Assembly: GCA_006383075.2 (NCBI GenBank)
Contig: SMNH02000001.1
Coordinates: 499,945 to 563,944, forward strand
DNA: 64,000 bases
Direction of reading: 5' to 3'
From: Kordia sp. TARA_039_SRF
GTDB taxonomy: Bacteria; Bacteroidota; Bacteroidia; Flavobacteriales; Flavobacteriaceae
Below are positions 59,587-64,000 of this stretch, piece by piece; the stretch's first letter is position 1, and every line of letters starts with the position of its first letter. Under the pieces are notes generated by a model. It was not told where the DNA came from and did not search any database. It saw only the letters and a list, made by a program, of their open reading frames with translations. A program made the position numbers and the translations under genes.

Positions 59587-60309
59587 TTAACATGTTGGCG
59601 GACACGGACTGGAATATTCAATAAAGGTTTCTCCCTTGGAGAATTCTAGCATACTTTTCAATCCAAAGCTATAGTCGCTTGTATCGTCTGGCTCTTCAAA
59701 TTGAAATCCTAAAACTGGCGTAAACGAAATTTGAGTTTTATCGGAAAATTTGTTCATATCAATTCCAGAATACATCGTAATTCCAGTTAATTCAGGTAAT
59801 TTGTGAATCACTTCCGTAAGCATCTTTCCTTTCACTTCATAGTATAACACGCGTAGTAACGTATCAAATCCGTTGGTTGTTTTTTTAGAGGCAAAAAACA
59901 AATCGTCTACCAAACTCACATCAATCGTGTCCCAATTTTTACTAATGATATCTTTAAATAATTTCGGAACGACTTCTAAATCGCCAGAAGTAGATTTTCT
60001 ATTTTCTGTAGCATGCAATTTGAATGGATACAATTTCTCATCATCCGTTAACACTTCTAGCACTGGAAAAAAAGTAAACGCAGCTTTGTTCGGAGCATCT
60101 AATGCTAAATAAATTCGCAACCGTTTGATGGACTTTTTTATACTTTCAAACTTAGGAACATCTTCTATTTTATCCATGACAAAATCGCTCGTACGTTCGT
60201 ATTGCTCTCCTTTGAGTCGATGAAAATGATGTGTTAATTGCAACATATCTTCATGCGCCCAGCGTTCAATATGTTCTGAAAATTTGTTTGTTTCTTTTGG
60301 ATGATTCAT
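59587..60309 (-). CDS. hypothetical protein
   Basis: Intact ORF abutting 59586; ends SSPCPPTC. Confidence 0.5.
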   Translation of the reverse strand: MNHPKETNKFSEHIERWAHEDMLQLTHHFHRLKGEQYERTSDFVMDKIEDVPKFESIKKSIKRLRIYLALDAPNKAAFTFFPVLEVLTDDEKLYPFKLHATENRKSTSGDLEVVPKLFKDIISKNWDTIDVSLVDDLFFASKKTTNGFDTLLRVLYYEVKGKMLTEVIHKLPELTGITMYSGIDMNKFSDKTQISFTPVLGFQFEEPDDTSDYSFGLKSMLEFSKGETFIEYSSPCPPTC

Positions 60310-60762
60310 AATACCGTAGTTTTCGTAATTGTTATGTGATTTGATATACTATGTTTCTTATAAAACTAGCTAAAAAACTCTTTATTTTTCAACTTTCACA
60401 CAGCAAATACGTATAAACCACCTGAAATCACGGGAAACTACGGAGTTGTTTTTTTATGCTATTTTAATGTTAGTTCGATATAAATTTATTCAAGTAAAAA
60501 TAGCTTCTTCTCAATGAAATGAATTTTTAAAAAACTAAAAATTAGTTGTCTATTTTCTTGTTCTTTGCGTGCCCAAAGAAAAGAAACAAAAGAAAGGGCA
60601 CTTTTCCAGAGGTGTTTTTGCTTTTCTCTTTAGGGAGAAAACCAAAACCGCAATGATTTTTCTAAATTTCTTTCAAGGATTCAGAAATTTTTAACGAAAA
60701 CCCTTGCTACACTGCGGAAAAGAAGAAACTACCATAGATTTTTATGTCGAATTAACGTTATT

Positions 60763-63480
60763 TTACAAATTATACTTCACGCTAAAAATCACATAACGTG
60801 GCTGGATGAAATATTCGCTCGTACTAGTTAAGAAATTATTCGAATTATCTTGATTGAGCGATGTTGTATTGAGCAAGTTGGTGCCACTCACAGCATATTC
60901 CCAAGGATTGTCCTTTTTTCGGTACGATAATTCCGCTTTTAAGAAACTGTAATTGTTAAGTGTACGCTCTTCATTGCTGTAATTGAAATACGAATAATCA
61001 GCCGTAAAGATGAAACTTTTTAAGAAATACGCATCCACATTTACAAACGGACTGCTAGTAATAAATCGATTGGAATTTTGTCCTTGTTCGTAATCGTTAA
61101 TTGTCAAATTGTAGCCAACTTCAATATTGGGCGCATCTCTAAAATTTGTGCTGACACGCGTGCTATAATTTTGTGTAAACGATTCATTGACATTTCGCAC
61201 ACCATTAATTTCTTGATTGAATCGCGAGAACGAAAAGGTGCCGCTCACAGAGGCTTTTATTTTTCGAAATGTACGCTCAAATCGTCCATTCGCCGTGATG
61301 CTTTCGTCTGCAAAGTTAGAATTGAACGGCGCAGAAACGGTATTGGTACTTAAGATATCTGGATCGCCTGCATTTTCACCTGGAATGACTAAAAATTGTG
61401 AACGATTTCGAATTGGATCAATGCGTTTGTTGTAGTTGATAAAGCCAAAAATGTTGGTATAATTAAACAGATTGAAACTGAAGTAACTCAAATTTAAGTT
61501 GTGCGATAAGGCATTTTCAAGCGTTCTATTTCCTCTAAAAATAGAGTTGAAATTGTTAAACACCAAACCTTCTGCCAAATTATTCACATCGGTAAAATCG
61601 GTTTGCATTCGATAGGAAAAATTCAACGTTTCAGAATCTTTAAACTGCACTAAAATATTCGCATCAGGCAAGAAACGCGTAAACGTATCTTCAAATTCTG
61701 AACCAAATTGTGTATTCTTTACACCATACGCATGCGCCGTAATTCCTGGCGTAAACGTAAATTTCCCAGATTTTATTTTATAGTGCAATCCTAAAAAAGT
61801 ATCTGAAAAATGATACCGAACATCGTTCGTAATGGCTTCTTGCGGATTTGCCAACGTGAGTTTGCTTCCGTTGTCTAACAACTGAAATATTTCCGAGTCA
61901 AATTGCTGCGTGCTTACTGTCGTTCCTACCGTAAAATTCAAATTACTTTTTTGATTCAACACGTACCAATAATCCAATCGTGCATCAAATTTGTTGGTTT
62001 TTACGCGTCTGTCTTGCGCAATGTCCAAAAATGTTTGTGAGGTGTTTAAGTCTAGCAAATCTGTGAAACGGAATTGTTCACTTTGCGCCAAACGCGCGTT
62101 GTAAAACGGATCTTCATCTTGCAATAAATGCTGTGCTTCTAAAGCAAAAATATGGTTGTCGCTCAACGTGTAATAGTAATTCAAGTTTTGATTGAAACTG
62201 TACGGATTTTGTGATTGTCGCTCGTCAATATTTCCTAGTAAGGAAGAAAAGAAATCTTCCGTTTGCGTCTGTTGTGACACTTTTGCAAACATATCATAAT
62301 CCAATTGATTGTTGCTATTCGGTTTGTATGTTGAACTTAGCTTAAATAATCCCAAATCCGTTTTTTGACGCGTTGTAGTTGCCGTAGTCTCATCAGGTGT
62401 ATTTTCGTCAATATAATCGTTAAAACTATTTTCTTGCAATTCCGTTCGCGAACCTGAATAAATCGCAAAACCGCTAATATCCCACGTCTTTTTGGGCGAA
62501 TAGCTAAAGTTTGCCGCACCAAATTTGGAGTTGATATCTTTCGCACGATTGTTTCGCAAGGTCAAAAATCCGATGTCGCTTGTGGCTACATTAAAGTTTG
62601 TTCCTGTGTTTCTAGAAGCATTCCGAAATCCGCCCGTAAAATTGAAATAATCGCGCGGTGTAAACGGAATAGCGCCAATATTGTTGACATCTGTAATGAG
62701 ATTGACGCTGTATTTTGGACTGTAATAGAACAATCGCGGATTGGCAACATAGCGTTCATCGGGACCGATTCCACCTGTAATTTCACCAAACCAAAAGTTC
62801 TTCTTGCCTTCTTTGAGTTTGATGTTTATCATGACATTGTCTTGGTCATTTCCAAGTCCACGTAATTGTGAAACTTCGTTGCTATTTTTTAAAACTTCCA
62901 CTTTATCCACCGCATCAGCAGGAATATTTTTTGTGGCAAGTTTGCTATCGCCATCGAAGAAATCTTTTCCTTCTACCATGACTTTGGAAACAGTTTTTCC
63001 TTCTACTTCAATTTCGCCTTCATCGCTGACTTCAACGCCTGGTAATTTTTTCAAGACATCGCCCAATTTGCGTTCCGAACCATTTTTGAACGAATCAGCA
63101 TTATACACAATCGTATCGCCTTTAATGGTTACGGGCATTTCGTACGTGAGTTCCACCGCTTCTAGACGTTCGTCAGCTTTCATCACGAAATCTTTTTGGA
63201 TATCTATTTCTTTCGTTGTGATGGAATCATTAATGGTTGCCAAACCGATAAAACTTACTTTGATGGCATATTTGGTATTCTTCTTCAGTGCAAGTCTGTA
63301 ACGACCTTCGTTATTCGTAATTCCATACGATTCTAAAGCATTGGTTGCTTTATTAAGTGCAATTACATTGGCGAGTTCTATGGGTTTTCCGATAGAATCT
63401 CGAACGGTTCCTTCCAGTTTAATTTGGGCAATAGTAGCCTGTGCTATGAAACATAGCAGTATACAGATTATATTTTTCAT
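60763..63480 (-). CDS. TonB-dependent-receptor-like outer-membrane beta-barrel protein with carboxypeptidase regulatory-like N-terminus
   Basis: KLEGTVRDSIGKPIELANVIALN..., plug-like DVLKKLPGVEVSDEGEIEVEGKTVSKVMVEGKDFFDGD, long barrel. Confidence 0.88.
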   Translation of the reverse strand: MKNIICILLCFIAQATIAQIKLEGTVRDSIGKPIELANVIALNKATNALESYGITNNEGRYRLALKKNTKYAIKVSFIGLATINDSITTKEIDIQKDFVMKADERLEAVELTYEMPVTIKGDTIVYNADSFKNGSERKLGDVLKKLPGVEVSDEGEIEVEGKTVSKVMVEGKDFFDGDSKLATKNIPADAVDKVEVLKNSNEVSQLRGLGNDQDNVMINIKLKEGKKNFWFGEITGGIGPDERYVANPRLFYYSPKYSVNLITDVNNIGAIPFTPRDYFNFTGGFRNASRNTGTNFNVATSDIGFLTLRNNRAKDINSKFGAANFSYSPKKTWDISGFAIYSGSRTELQENSFNDYIDENTPDETTATTTRQKTDLGLFKLSSTYKPNSNNQLDYDMFAKVSQQTQTEDFFSSLLGNIDERQSQNPYSFNQNLNYYYTLSDNHIFALEAQHLLQDEDPFYNARLAQSEQFRFTDLLDLNTSQTFLDIAQDRRVKTNKFDARLDYWYVLNQKSNLNFTVGTTVSTQQFDSEIFQLLDNGSKLTLANPQEAITNDVRYHFSDTFLGLHYKIKSGKFTFTPGITAHAYGVKNTQFGSEFEDTFTRFLPDANILVQFKDSETLNFSYRMQTDFTDVNNLAEGLVFNNFNSIFRGNRTLENALSHNLNLSYFSFNLFNYTNIFGFINYNKRIDPIRNRSQFLVIPGENAGDPDILSTNTVSAPFNSNFADESITANGRFERTFRKIKASVSGTFSFSRFNQEINGVRNVNESFTQNYSTRVSTNFRDAPNIEVGYNLTINDYEQGQNSNRFITSSPFVNVDAYFLKSFIFTADYSYFNYSNEERTLNNYSFLKAELSYRKKDNPWEYAVSGTNLLNTTSLNQDNSNNFLTSTSEYFIQPRYVIFSVKYNL

Positions 63481-63525
63481 TGGATTTTTCTTCTGACTAG
63501 TTACAGGAAGGAAAGGACCTACTTT

Positions 63526-64000
63526 TTATCCTCTACCTCTTCTGCCACGACCACGACCACGGTACATTTCGCGCATTTCCTGCATTTTTTTCACTACAAT
63601 ATCATTGTATTCTTTACGTGTCACAACTTCTCCTTTATCTGGAGCTTCAATGGCATCTTTTTCACCTGGATTCATCACAATTTTAGAACATAAAATCGTA
63701 GTTTGATATGCATTTACTTCTAAAATTAATCCTGGTAATCCCCAAAATTCTCCTGGTCCTTGATTAATTGGAATGTCTAAAGTATACCACGCTGTGACTA
63801 AAATTTCTTTTGGAATATCTATTTGACTAAACGGATCGTTGGCAGCTTTGATAGAATCTTGCTTTTTCTCTTCGGCAGTTTTTTCTTTGTCATTGTCGTT
63901 TCTTTTTGGACGCATGGCACTAAAATCCAAATCGTCTACTTTCTTTAGTGCGGTAGCTTTAAAACACAAATATTTTCCTATCTGTTTTGTTTCGCCTTCC
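63526..64000 (-). CDS. GLPGLI family protein, 5' truncated by window edge
   Basis: PINQGPGEFWGLPGLILEVNAYQTTILCSKI; reading frame remains open to window end. Confidence 0.85.
   Translation of the reverse strand, partial: EGETKQIGKYLCFKATALKKVDDLDFSAMRPKRNDNDKEKTAEEKKQDSIKAANDPFSQIDIPKEILVTAWYTLDIPINQGPGEFWGLPGLILEVNAYQTTILCSKIVMNPGEKDAIEAPDKGEVVTRKEYNDIVVKKMQEMREMYRGRGRGRRGRG

Noticed and set aside
1-64000. CRISPR arrays, rRNA, tRNA genes, integrases or prophage modules
   Set aside because: No regularly spaced direct repeats with unique spacers, no cloverleaf candidates seen between genes, and no integrase/portal/terminase-like ORFs in the track.

Overview
The window is a Bacteroidota (Flavobacteriaceae-type) chromosome segment. 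Evidence for this is T9SS C-terminal sorting domains, GldA, a GLPGLI protein, split MetH, and TTTG/TAnnTTTG-like promoters. Most of it is housekeeping: dnaG (partial, TTG start), a sigma/anti-sigma/OMP module, a polyprenyl synthase, rlmN, queA, aroA, two DUF3857/transglutaminase paralogs, dtd, rsgA, an aromatic amino-acid operon (pheA, aminotransferase, tyrA, DAHP synthase/chorismate mutase), gldA, metF plus split metH, metY-metX-thrA and a trans-sulfuration enzyme, metK, a two-component system and a TonB-type outer-membrane protein. The most interesting content is regulatory and below the 60-aa ORF cutoff. (1) A 29-aa Phe/Tyr-rich leader peptide with a terminator and a competing 7-nt antiterminator precedes pheA. 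(2) Two tandem Cys/Met-rich leader peptides, each followed by a terminator, precede metY-metX-thrA; the first has a perfect competing antiterminator. (3) A SAM-I riboswitch precedes metH. (4) A probable SAM-II-type aptamer precedes metK. Together these suggest at least three distinct methionine/SAM-sensing mechanisms in about 14 kb. Other accessory content: a tandem family of GG-leader RiPP-type precursors with a conserved C-x5/6-C-x7-C-x5-C core (29.2-30.9 kb, with decayed members) and three orphan Cys-rich precursors. There is also an OLD-type ATPase/Toprim nuclease, an eCIS-cargo-like HNH toxin, a Cys/Arg-rich lipoprotein and several families of palindromic intergenic repeats.
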